This document shows positions 13,788 through 21,374 of a DNA stretch of 64,000 nt, in pieces. Location: positions 186,001-250,000 of the forward strand of contig NZ_CP121463.1 in NCBI RefSeq assembly GCF_029690065.1, given 5' to 3'. The notes under the pieces are model-generated. The model saw only the letters and a list, made by a program, of their open reading frames with translations, was not told the origin of the DNA and ran no database searches. Source of the stretch: Arthrobacter sp. Y-9. GTDB taxonomy: Bacteria > Actinomycetota > Actinomycetes > Actinomycetales > Micrococcaceae. The position numbers were made by a program, and so were the translations under genes. Each line of letters starts with the position of its first letter. Position 1 is the first letter of the stretch.

Positions 13788-15739
13788 CCACCGAGAACGC
13801 GACCTCCGTGCGCAGCGCCACCCGTGTCCGCGCTTCCGAGCTGGTGGGCCGCAACTGGCTCAACACCGGTGGGGAACAGCTCTCCCTGGAGAAACTCCGC
13901 GGCAAGATCGTGCTGCTGGACTTCTGGACCTTCTGCTGCATCAACTGCCTGCACGTCCTGGACGAACTGCGCCCGCTCGAGGAGCAGTACAGTGACGTCC
14001 TGGTGACGGTCGGCGTCCACTCGCCCAAGTTCGAGCACGAGGCCGACCCGGTGGCCATCGCCGCCGCGGTGGAGCGCTACGAGATCCACCACCCGGTCCT
14101 CGACGACCCCGAGCTGGACACCTGGAAGGCCTACACCGCCCGCGCCTGGCCGACCCTGGTGGTCGTCGACCCCGAGGGCTACGTGGTGGCGCACCTCTCC
14201 GGCGAGGGCCACGCGGACGGCCTGGCCGTGCTGATCCCGGAACTCATCGCGGAGCACGAGGCCAAGGGCACCCTGCACCGTGGCGATGGCCCGTACGTGG
14301 CGCCGGAGGCGACCTCCGGGACGCTCCGCTTCCCGGGCAAGGCCCTGCTGCTGCCCGCCGGGCGCGGTTCTGAGCAGGAGTCCTGGCTCGTCTCCGACAC
14401 CGGTCATCACCGCGTCCTGGAGCTCGCCGACGACTTCGACACCATCCTGTCCGCGTATGGCGACGGGACCAAGGGACATGTCGACGGCGGGGCTGAGGGC
14501 GCCCGCTTCAACGAGCCCCAGGGACTCACCCTCCTGCCCGCCGAGCTGGCGGCGCGCGTCGGGTACGACGTCGTCGTGGCGGACTCCGTGAACCACCGCC
14601 TGCGGGGCATCAGCCTCGCCACCGGTGAGGTGACCACACTCGCCGGCAGCGGCGTGCAGCGGCTGCTCGAAGCCGGTCCCGCCCGGGTGGACGACGACGG
14701 CGCCGGCTACGGCGGGCCGCTCGGCGCGGATCCGCTGCAGGTCGCTCTCAGCTCACCGTGGGACGTGCTCTGGTCCGAGTCGCTGCAGACCGTGGTGATC
14801 GCCATGGCGGGCGTGCACCAGATCTTCGCGTTCTCCCCGGAGACGGGCGAGGTGTCCATCCTGGCGGGCAACGGTCTGGAAGGCCTGCTCGACGGCGCGG
14901 CCGACTCCGCCTGGTTCGCCCAGTCCTCCGGCCTCGCCGAAGGACCGGACGGCTCCATCTGGGTGGCCGACTCGGAAACCTCCGCGCTGCGCCGCCTCGT
15001 GCCCACGGGCGACGCCGGCCGTGTGACCGTGGAGACCGCCATCGGCAAGGGCCTCTTCGACTTCGGATTCCGCGACGGCGAAGCCTCCGAGGCGCGGCTC
15101 CAGCACCCGCTGGGTGTCACCGTGCTTCCCGACGGTTCCGTGGCGATCGCGGACACCTACAACGGCGCCGTGCGCCGCTACGACCCGGCGACCGGCGTCG
15201 TGTCCACCCTGACGCGCGGCCTCGCCGAGCCCAGCGACGTGGTCCTCGACCCCCGGGGCGCCGAGCCGCTGCTCGTGGTGGTGGAGGCCAACAAGCACCA
15301 GCTGATCTACGTGCCGATCCCGGCCGAGGCGCAGCAGGTGGACGAGGGCGCCTCCCAGACGCAGCGTCCGACGTCGCCCGTGGCGCCGGGGTCCTTCGAC
15401 CTGTCGGTCCGCTTCACCGCTCCCACCGGCCAGAAGCTGGACTACCGCTGGGGCGATCCGACTCAGCTGAAGATCTCCTCGACCCCGGCCGAGCTCCTGG
15501 TCTCGGGCGGCGGCACCGGTGAAGGCCTGAACCGCACGCTCGAGCTGTCCTCCGAGGTCACCGAGGGCATCCTGCACATCACCGCCCGTGCGGCGGCCTG
15601 CGACGGCGCCGAAGGCCCCGACGGCGAGATCCCCGATCACGCCGCCTGCCACCTGTACCAGCAGGACTGGGGCATCCCCGTGGTCCTGAGCGCCGACGGC
15701 GACACGGACCTGGTCCTGGACCTGCGCGGCATGGACTGA
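13784..15739 (+). CDS. Thioredoxin-fold and NHL-repeat protein (NHLRC2-like)
   Basis: A 651-residue protein with an N-terminal thioredoxin/TlpA-like domain (residues 20-150) whose redox motif is CINC (52-55, in DFWTFCCINCLHVLDEL), then an NHL beta-propeller (about 180-500; repeats such as VVADSVNHRLRGI, SIWVADSETSALRRL and VAIADTYNGAVRRY), and a C-terminal beta domain. This order is that of NHLRC2 family proteins. No signal peptide is seen, so it is probably cytoplasmic. It overlaps the CopD-CtaG stop by four bases, suggesting a role in thiol chemistry linked to oxidase or copper handling; that link is an inference. Confidence 0.85.
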   Translation: MTTENATSVRSATRVRASELVGRNWLNTGGEQLSLEKLRGKIVLLDFWTFCCINCLHVLDELRPLEEQYSDVLVTVGVHSPKFEHEADPVAIAAAVERYEIHHPVLDDPELDTWKAYTARAWPTLVVVDPEGYVVAHLSGEGHADGLAVLIPELIAEHEAKGTLHRGDGPYVAPEATSGTLRFPGKALLLPAGRGSEQESWLVSDTGHHRVLELADDFDTILSAYGDGTKGHVDGGAEGARFNEPQGLTLLPAELAARVGYDVVVADSVNHRLRGISLATGEVTTLAGSGVQRLLEAGPARVDDDGAGYGGPLGADPLQVALSSPWDVLWSESLQTVVIAMAGVHQIFAFSPETGEVSILAGNGLEGLLDGAADSAWFAQSSGLAEGPDGSIWVADSETSALRRLVPTGDAGRVTVETAIGKGLFDFGFRDGEASEARLQHPLGVTVLPDGSVAIADTYNGAVRRYDPATGVVSTLTRGLAEPSDVVLDPRGAEPLLVVVEANKHQLIYVPIPAEAQQVDEGASQTQRPTSPVAPGSFDLSVRFTAPTGQKLDYRWGDPTQLKISSTPAELLVSGGGTGEGLNRTLELSSEVTEGILHITARAAACDGAEGPDGEIPDHAACHLYQQDWGIPVVLSADGDTDLVLDLRGMD

Positions 15740-15757
15740 GTCCGGCCCGCTCCGCAC

Positions 15758-15816
15758 GCGAAAGCACAGATGGTGCCCCTTCCCGAGGTGGGAAGGGGCA
15801 CCATCTGTGCTTTCGC
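15758..15816. repeat. 59-bp palindromic element, copy 1
   Basis: GCGAAAGCACAGATGG...CCATCTGTGCTTTCGC: a perfect stem of 27 bp with the 5-base loop GAGGT. It lies between convergent genes and could terminate both. It shares length and fixed positions with the elements at 20537 and 60567: GCGA ends, CAG at positions 10-12, TGCCC at 17-21 and mirrored GGGCA at 39-43. Confidence 0.8.
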
Positions 15817-15829
15817 GGTGGCGGTGGGG

Positions 15830-16825
15830 TCAGTAGTCGACGACGGGCGTGACCGTCACCTTGTCCGCCGTGAAGCTCAGCGTCACCGTGAAGCTGAACG
15901 GGTGCACCTGCTCCAGGGGGCCGTCGACGCCGGTGAACAGATCCACCGCTTTCGCGTTCAGCTTCGCCTTCCCGCCGAGCGGCGTGACCACCCAGCGGCC
16001 GTTGTACGGCTGGATCTCCACCTTGGGGTACTCCACGATGCTCCAGCGGATCGACCCCTGCGTGACCCGCTCCAGTCCGGCGTGATAGAACGGGCAGTCC
16101 GGCTGGAGGCGCTGTTCGTGGTTGGCTTCCGCGGCGCAGTCGTCGAGGTACTTGTGCACCTGGGTGGAGACCGCGTCGGCCAGGCTCTTGGTGGCCTCCG
16201 TGTTCAGATTGACCGTCTGGCTGCTGCTGGGTCCCGAGACCGAGACCCGCTGTGCCGGGGCCGCGAAGTACGGGGAACTGTACGAAGCCTCGTACGTGCC
16301 CGGGAAGAACACCGGGAACTGGCCGTGGCCCTTGGGGGTGTTCATCGTGACGCCGTTGACGGTGGCCAGGTTCGAGTTGACCACGTTCACCGTGAGAGTG
16401 GGCAGGCTCGAAGGGACCAGCTGCCAGCGCGTGAAGAACAGCCACTCGTGCCCGGCGGGTTCCACCAGGAAGCGGGTGCTGTTCTGCACGCCTTCCAGGG
16501 AGTACGTGACCGGGACGGACATCCTGCCGTCCGACTGGCGTTCCGGGCTCCCCACCGTGAGGTCCTCGAGCTTCTCCACGGACGCCTTGAGGCCGGCGCC
16601 GTCGAGGAGGCCGGGGTTCCCGGCCGGCACCTGGGCGCGGACCAGTCCGAGGGCCTTGCCGCCGTCGCCGTCCTTGAGGGCCGAGAGGTAGGCGCGCACC
16701 GGTTCCTGCGCACCCGCCGGGCCGGAGTTCACCACGACGATGGTGACGATGGCAGCGGCGGCCACCAGCATGATGCCGGCAAGCCAGGATGCGGCCACCT
16801 TGATGGTGGTCTGTGTCCACGTCAC
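15830..16825 (-). CDS. Single-span membrane protein with extracytoplasmic domain, unknown
   Basis: I do not recognise the family. The 331-residue protein has a short cytoplasmic N terminus, one membrane segment at about 13-33 (ASWLAGIMLVAAAAIVTIVV) and a large exported part with a helical start (PVRAYLSALKDGDGGKAL, similar to NTF2/DUF4878-like stalks) and repeated beta-rich modules, e.g. the TYEASYSSPYF and VQIP/VTPLGG stretches. Two cysteines (DDC, PDC) might form a disulfide. The start is GTG at 16825, since earlier in-frame codons run into the upstream HerA-like gene. It lies 70 bases behind that gene on the same strand and probably shares its transcript. Confidence 0.6.
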   Translation of the reverse strand: MTWTQTTIKVAASWLAGIMLVAAAAIVTIVVVNSGPAGAQEPVRAYLSALKDGDGGKALGLVRAQVPAGNPGLLDGAGLKASVEKLEDLTVGSPERQSDGRMSVPVTYSLEGVQNSTRFLVEPAGHEWLFFTRWQLVPSSLPTLTVNVVNSNLATVNGVTMNTPKGHGQFPVFFPGTYEASYSSPYFAAPAQRVSVSGPSSSQTVNLNTEATKSLADAVSTQVHKYLDDCAAEANHEQRLQPDCPFYHAGLERVTQGSIRWSIVEYPKVEIQPYNGRWVVTPLGGKAKLNAKAVDLFTGVDGPLEQVHPFSFTVTLSFTADKVTVTPVVDY

Positions 16826-16895
16826 GCTGCTCTGAACCTCATCTCGCGTCCGGTCGTCCTTCCTGTCCTTCGCCCGGGCTGCGGGGCGCACCGTG

Positions 16896-18617
16896 TCAGC
16901 GGCGCCTGCTTCTCGAGGACGTGCCGAAGATGCTGCGACCCAGGTCGCGGCCCAATTGGGTGCCGAGCGACCGCACCATGGAGCGGAGTCCGCCGCCCAG
17001 CGCAGAGCCCAGGCCTCCCATGATGTCACCCATCGGGTTCTGCGCGGGTTCCGGGGCAGGGGGCGGGGGTGCGCTCGGCGCGGGGGCGCTGGGGGCAGGC
17101 GCCTGTGCCGGGGTGCCGGGCACCGAGTGCCCGAGGATCTCCGCCTCGATGCGGCGGGCCTCCTCGTCCACGGAGCCCTGGTTCACGGCGCCCTGGTCTC
17201 CGGAGCCCGTGCCCGCCGTCGCTCCCGGCTGCCCGGAAGCAGCGGCGGCCGGGGCTCCCTGGAGCTTCTCGAAGGCGGACTGACGGTCCGTGGCCTGGCT
17301 GTACTTGGCGGCCAGGGACGACGCCTGGACGACTTGGTTCATGGTGGCGTCGTCCGCCGGGCCCATGAGCGATTCCGGCGCGCGGAGACGGGTCAGCGCC
17401 ACCGGCGTGGGGGCGCCCTTCTCGTTCATGACGGTGATGACGGCTTCGCCGATCCCGGCCGAGGTGAGGACCTTGTCCAGGTCGTAGTCACTGACCGGGA
17501 AGGTGGAGACCGTGGCTTTGAGCGCCTTGGCATCGTCCGGGGTGAAGGCGCGCAGCGCGTGCTGCACCCGGTTCGCGAGCTGGCCGAGGACGTCCGCGGG
17601 AACGTCCTTGGGGGTCTGGGTCACGAAGAAGATGCCCACGCCCTTGGACCGGATGAGCCGGACGGTCTGGGTGATGGCCTGCAGGAACGCCTTGGAGGCT
17701 CCGGTGAAGAGGAGGTGTGCCTCGTCGAAGAAGAAGACGAGCTTGGGCTTGTCCAGGTCGCCGGCCTCCGGAAGGGTCTCGAACAGCTCGGACAGCAGCC
17801 ACATGAGGAACGTGGAGAACAGCGCGGGTTTGTCCTGCAGTGTGGGCAGTTCGAGCGCGCTGATGACGCCGCGTCCGTCCGGGGCCGTGCGCAGGAGCTC
17901 GGAGGGGTCGAACTCGGGGAGTCCGAAGAACTGCTCCATGCCCTGGGCTTCCAGCGCCACGATCTCGCGCAGGATGACGCCCGCGGTCGCCTTGGACAGG
18001 CCGCCGAGCTGGGCCAGCGCCTCTTTGCCCTCGTCCGAGGTGAGGTACTGGATAACCGCCCGGAGATCCTTGAGGTCGTCCAGTTCCAGCTGGTTCTGAT
18101 CCGCGAAGTGGAAGATCAGCTGGAGGCTCGACTCCTGGGTGTCATTGAGGTCCATGACCCGGGACAGGAGGATGGGGCCGAAGCTGGTGATCGACGCCCG
18201 TACGGGGATGCCCTTGCCGTTGCCGCCCAGGGCGAGGTATTCGACCGGGAACGTCGAGGCCTTCCACTGCTGGCCGAGTTCGGCGGTGCGTGCCAGGAGC
18301 TTGTCCCCGCCCGCGCCGGGTACGGACAGACCGGACAGATCGCCCTTGATGTCGGCCAGGAAGACCGGCACCCCGGCGGCGGACAGCTGCTCCGCCATCA
18401 TGTGCAGAGTGACCGTCTTGCCGGTGCCCGTGGCGCCCGCCACGAGACCGTGGCGGTTCATCATGCCCAGGGGAAGCCGGACCGGGGCGTCCTGGTGGAC
18501 GGCGTCGTCCACGATCGCCGCCCCCAGCTCGATCACGGGGCCGGAGAAGGTGTAGCCCTCGCGGATCGTCTGGACTTTGTCCTCGGTGCTTTTGGAGTCA
18601 GTGCTCTTGCTGGCCAT
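16896..18617 (-). CDS. HerA-like ATPase, DUF853 family (YjgR-like)
   Basis: A 573-residue P-loop ATPase of the HerA/FtsK superfamily. Walker A is GATGTGKT (residues 61-68), Walker B lies in PKLVFFFDEAHLLF, and a sensor/arginine region follows (GIFFVTQTPKDVPADVLGQL, the stretch typical of DUF853). The C terminus is a low-complexity Ala/Pro linker and an arginine-rich end (SSRSRRR). Cellular role is not established for this family; DNA translocation is assumed from HerA. Two ATGs exist (18623 and 18617). The second sits six bases behind TAAGCT with no ribosome site, the same leaderless pattern as other genes here, so I prefer it. Confidence 0.85.
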   Translation of the reverse strand: MASKSTDSKSTEDKVQTIREGYTFSGPVIELGAAIVDDAVHQDAPVRLPLGMMNRHGLVAGATGTGKTVTLHMMAEQLSAAGVPVFLADIKGDLSGLSVPGAGGDKLLARTAELGQQWKASTFPVEYLALGGNGKGIPVRASITSFGPILLSRVMDLNDTQESSLQLIFHFADQNQLELDDLKDLRAVIQYLTSDEGKEALAQLGGLSKATAGVILREIVALEAQGMEQFFGLPEFDPSELLRTAPDGRGVISALELPTLQDKPALFSTFLMWLLSELFETLPEAGDLDKPKLVFFFDEAHLLFTGASKAFLQAITQTVRLIRSKGVGIFFVTQTPKDVPADVLGQLANRVQHALRAFTPDDAKALKATVSTFPVSDYDLDKVLTSAGIGEAVITVMNEKGAPTPVALTRLRAPESLMGPADDATMNQVVQASSLAAKYSQATDRQSAFEKLQGAPAAAASGQPGATAGTGSGDQGAVNQGSVDEEARRIEAEILGHSVPGTPAQAPAPSAPAPSAPPPPAPEPAQNPMGDIMGGLGSALGGGLRSMVRSLGTQLGRDLGRSIFGTSSRSRRR

Positions 18618-18623
18618 GGCCAT

Positions 18624-18629
18624 AGCTTA
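18624..18629 (-). promoter_or_regulatory. Leaderless-type -10 box of the HerA-like gene
   Basis: On the minus strand TAAGCT, six bases (ATGGCC) and then ATG at 18617. The position argues against the upstream ATG at 18623 as the start. Confidence 0.45.
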
Positions 18630-18723
18630 GCGGGAGGGGGTGTCAAAGCTCTTGAACCACTGGGACCCCGCCGGGAATCGAGGGGGCGGTGCGAGGGCTG
18701 GATCTTCTGTCGGACCCTTGTCG

Positions 18724-18729
18724 TAGGCT
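18724..18729 (+). promoter_or_regulatory. Leaderless-type -10 box of the first DinB gene
   Basis: TAGGCT is followed by six bases (CGTGGC) and the ATG at 18736; there is no Shine-Dalgarno sequence. Confidence 0.45.
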
Positions 18730-18735
18730 CGTGGC

Positions 18736-19353
18736 ATGACTCACACCCCAGAGGACATCAAGACGACCCTGCACCGTTATCTCCGGGCGCGGCGAACGGG
18801 CCTGCTGGCGAAACTGGACGGGCTCGGAGAGTACGATCTCCGCCGTCCTCTGACCCGGACCGGGACCAATCTCCTGGGTCTGGTGAAGCACGTCGCCAGC
18901 GTCCAGGCCGAGTACTTCGGGCTGGTCTTCGACAGACCCTTCGAGCACCCCATGCCCTGGGGCGCTCCGGACGCCGAGGACAACGCGGACATGTGGGTGC
19001 CGGAGACGGAATCGGTCCAGAGCATCCTGGACCTGCATCACGCCTCGGCCGCTCACAGTGACGCCACCATCGAGGCACTGGACCTGGACGCCCCGGGCGT
19101 GGTGCCCTGGTGGAAGCCGGAGACGCGGAACGTCACGCTTCACCAGATCCTGGTCCATGTGGACCTGGAGACCGCTCATCACGCGGGCCACGCGGACATC
19201 GTGCGCGAACTGATCGACGGCAGTGTCGGATACACCGCGGGGCATCCGAACCTTCCCGACTTCGATGAGGCCCGCTGGTCCGCCTACCGTGACCGGGTCG
19301 AGGACGCGGCCCGTGCCGCTGCCGCCGCTGCGGGGGAGACCGTCCATGGGTGA
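18736..19353 (+). CDS. DinB / DUF664 family protein
   Basis: A 205-residue four-helix-bundle protein of the DinB-like superfamily. Conserved histidines that normally bind a divalent metal are visible in LLGLVKHVASVQAEYF and HQILVHVDLETAHHAGHADIVREL. Members include thiol-dependent (bacillithiol or mycothiol) transferases and detoxification proteins; in an actinobacterium mycothiol would be the likely thiol, but this is family-level inference. Translation appears leaderless from ATG at 18736. Its stop overlaps the start of the following GNAT gene by eight bases, so both are made together. Confidence 0.85.
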   Translation: MTHTPEDIKTTLHRYLRARRTGLLAKLDGLGEYDLRRPLTRTGTNLLGLVKHVASVQAEYFGLVFDRPFEHPMPWGAPDAEDNADMWVPETESVQSILDLHHASAAHSDATIEALDLDAPGVVPWWKPETRNVTLHQILVHVDLETAHHAGHADIVRELIDGSVGYTAGHPNLPDFDEARWSAYRDRVEDAARAAAAAAGETVHG

Positions 19354-20470
19354 GGAACCGGACATGCTGGCCGAGTATGACTCTCAGTTGAGGCTCGACG
19401 CCGAGGCCCAGGGCGCGCTGGCGCGTCGCCTGCTGCACTGGTATCCCCGGGAGGGCGTGCTGGTGGAGGCTCCGGGCGTCGGGGAGGGCGCGGGGGACGG
19501 CCCGTTCCTCCCGGTCATGACGGCGGTGTTCGCGGGAGAAGCGGGCTTCATCAGTCATGGCGCGGTGGGTCAGGAAGGGAATGCCGCACTGCTGCGGGAC
19601 GAGCTGACCCGTCCGGGGCGCCTGGCCGCTCTGGTGGATGCCGGGGTCGCCGCCGTTCTGGACCTGGCGGGCGAGCTCCGAGGTCTGGACGATGAGTCCG
19701 CCACCGGATCCGGCAGGAACAGTGCCGCCGGGGGAGAAGCCGACGGCACGGGATTCACCGCAGACGCTGCGCTCACCACAGACACTGCGCTCTCGCCCGG
19801 TGCCGGATCGCTGACGTCCGCAACTCGGGCCGGGACGGTCATGCAGAGTGGCTCGGTGCCGGCCGGCACACCGGTGCGCGCTCCTCGCCGTCCGCTGTCC
19901 ACGCTCGAATGGAAGACCCGCAGCCATGACGGGCTCCCCGGTTTGGGGGACGCGCTCCGGGCGGCGGGCTTCACGGAGGGCGAGGAGGAATCGGTGATGA
20001 TCGGGGATGCCGCCGCGCTCGCCGTCGAGGTTCCTCTTCCCGACGGCGTCAGCCTGCAGCAGGTGCTGACCCTCGAGGACGCCCTGGCGCTCTGCATCGC
20101 GGCGGAGGACGCGTTCGGCGGGAGCGCCGCCGATGCTCCGCGTCGCGCCGCTGATCTGATGGGTCGGCTGGCCCGGGGGAACGGCACCGAGGCGTGGATG
20201 GCGGTGGCCGACGGTGAAGTGGTGTCCGGTGGGCGGCTGGAGCCGGTGCCGGGAACCGACTTCGCCGGGATCTGGGGTGGCTTCACGTTGGAGGAGTGGC
20301 GTGGCCAGGGCATCTACCGGGCGGTGACCGCGCAACGCGCCCGCGCGGCGCTGGCCCAGGGCATCTCACTGATCAACAGCGACTCGACCGACTACTCGCG
20401 GCCGATCCTGGAACGGTACGGCTTCGTCCGCGTCACGGGGACCACGCCGTTCGAGCGCGAGTTCGGGTAG
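19346..20470 (+). CDS. GNAT family N-acetyltransferase
   Basis: A 374-residue protein with an acetyltransferase domain at the C terminus: WGGFTLEEWRGQGIYRAVTA carries the R/QxxGxG/A acetyl-CoA pyrophosphate loop (in variant form RGQGIY), and RPILERYGFVRV is the usual beta6-beta7 end. A low-complexity Ala/Thr/Gly linker (about residues 115-175) contains short near-repeats and separates an N-terminal region of unknown fold. ATG at 19346 has GGGGGAG upstream and overlaps the DinB stop. The codons around the stop are duplicated (18-bp period, 20459-20491), giving EFG-stop twice. Confidence 0.8.
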   Translation: MGEEPDMLAEYDSQLRLDAEAQGALARRLLHWYPREGVLVEAPGVGEGAGDGPFLPVMTAVFAGEAGFISHGAVGQEGNAALLRDELTRPGRLAALVDAGVAAVLDLAGELRGLDDESATGSGRNSAAGGEADGTGFTADAALTTDTALSPGAGSLTSATRAGTVMQSGSVPAGTPVRAPRRPLSTLEWKTRSHDGLPGLGDALRAAGFTEGEEESVMIGDAAALAVEVPLPDGVSLQQVLTLEDALALCIAAEDAFGGSAADAPRRAADLMGRLARGNGTEAWMAVADGEVVSGGRLEPVPGTDFAGIWGGFTLEEWRGQGIYRAVTAQRARAALAQGISLINSDSTDYSRPILERYGFVRVTGTTPFEREFG

Positions 20471-20491
20471 AGCTGGGAGTTCGGGTAGAGC
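20459..20491. repeat. 18-bp-period duplication across the GNAT stop codon
   Basis: GAGTTCGGGTAGAGC occurs at 20459-20473 and again at 20477-20491. The first copy contains the gene's own stop codon TAG, the second sits just behind it, which looks like a recent slippage duplication. Confidence 0.7.
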
Positions 20492-20536
20492 GGCACGTTT
20501 GGGGGACCGGGGAGTCCAGGGGGCGAGGCCGGTTCC

Positions 20537-20595
20537 GCGAGAGAACAGCTGGTGCCCGGATCCGCGGAAGATTCGGGCACCAGCTGTTCCTTCGC
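20537..20595. repeat. 59-bp palindromic element, copy 2
   Basis: GCGAGAGAACAGCTGG...CCAGCTGTTCCTTCGC with 21-base arms (two adjacent mismatches near the ends) and the 17-base centre GGATCCGCGGAAGATTC. It lies between convergent GNAT genes. Three imperfect 15-base units TTCGCGCTCACATC follow at 20591-20632. Confidence 0.8.
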
Positions 20596-20670
20596 GCTCA
20601 CATCCTTCGCGCGCACATCTTCCGCGCTCACGGGAGCGGCGTTCAGGAGGAGAAGGAGTAGTCAGGAGCG

Positions 20671-21267
20671 TCAGGCGGCCGAGAGAGGCTTGGTGAAGGC
20701 CAGGTGTTTGATCTCCTCCGGGTCGGCGTCGAGGTCGAAGAGCGGTGTGTACCCCGTGGCGAGGTACAGCGCCTTCGCCTCGGGCTGCCGGGGACCCGTC
20801 GTCAGGTAGACCCTGGTGTACCCGCGGTCCCGGGCCACATGCTCCAGCTCCACCAGCACCCGGCGGGCCAGGCCCTTGCGGCGGTGCGCGGAGTGCGTCC
20901 AGATCCTCTTGAACTCGGCCGTCTCCTGGTCATAGCGGCGGAACGCCCCGCCGGCCACGGTCTCTCCGCCCTCCTGCAGGATCAGGAGCGCGCCGTGCGG
21001 GGGCTCGAACTCGCTGGCCGGATACCGGGACAGCTCTTCCTGTGCGCCGGCCGCCGAGAAGAAATCGCCGTACCGGGTGGAGTATTCGACGGCGAGCTCG
21101 TCCAGCAGCGGCTTCACCCGGGCGTCATCCAGGGCGACCTGGACGACTGTCACGTCGAGAAGTCCGGCTGGGGAGGACTCGCTCTGTGAGGACACTGCCG
21201 GTGAGGGGACAGCCTGCGAGGAGACGCCGGGGGCGGATTCGGTCAGGTGGTTCGCGGTGATGCTCAT
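20671..21267 (-). CDS. GNAT family N-acetyltransferase
   Basis: A 198-residue acetyltransferase. After a Ser/Pro-rich leader (about 35 residues) comes a full GNAT domain: GGAFRRYDQETAEFKRIW, then THSAHRRKGLARRVLVEL (acetyl-CoA loop RRKGLA), then LTTGPRQPEAKALYLATGYTPL. The start ATG at 21267 has GGAAG upstream. It is 107 bases behind the FAD/NAD(P)-binding gene on the same strand and divergent from an amino-acid ABC transporter and monooxygenase operon. In Bacillus the comparable operon encodes SnaA, which N-acetylates S-alkyl-cysteines; a similar job here is an inference from composition only. Confidence 0.8.
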   Translation of the reverse strand: MSITANHLTESAPGVSSQAVPSPAVSSQSESSPAGLLDVTVVQVALDDARVKPLLDELAVEYSTRYGDFFSAAGAQEELSRYPASEFEPPHGALLILQEGGETVAGGAFRRYDQETAEFKRIWTHSAHRRKGLARRVLVELEHVARDRGYTRVYLTTGPRQPEAKALYLATGYTPLFDLDADPEEIKHLAFTKPLSAA

Positions 21268-21374
21268 GGGATCTTCCGTCTCTGAGGGGCTGTGTCGGAG
21301 GGTCTGTTTCGGAGGGCCGGCCTGCGAGGCGGCGGCCTGCTGTGGGTGGGTGGAGAAGCCGGGAACGAGCCGGT

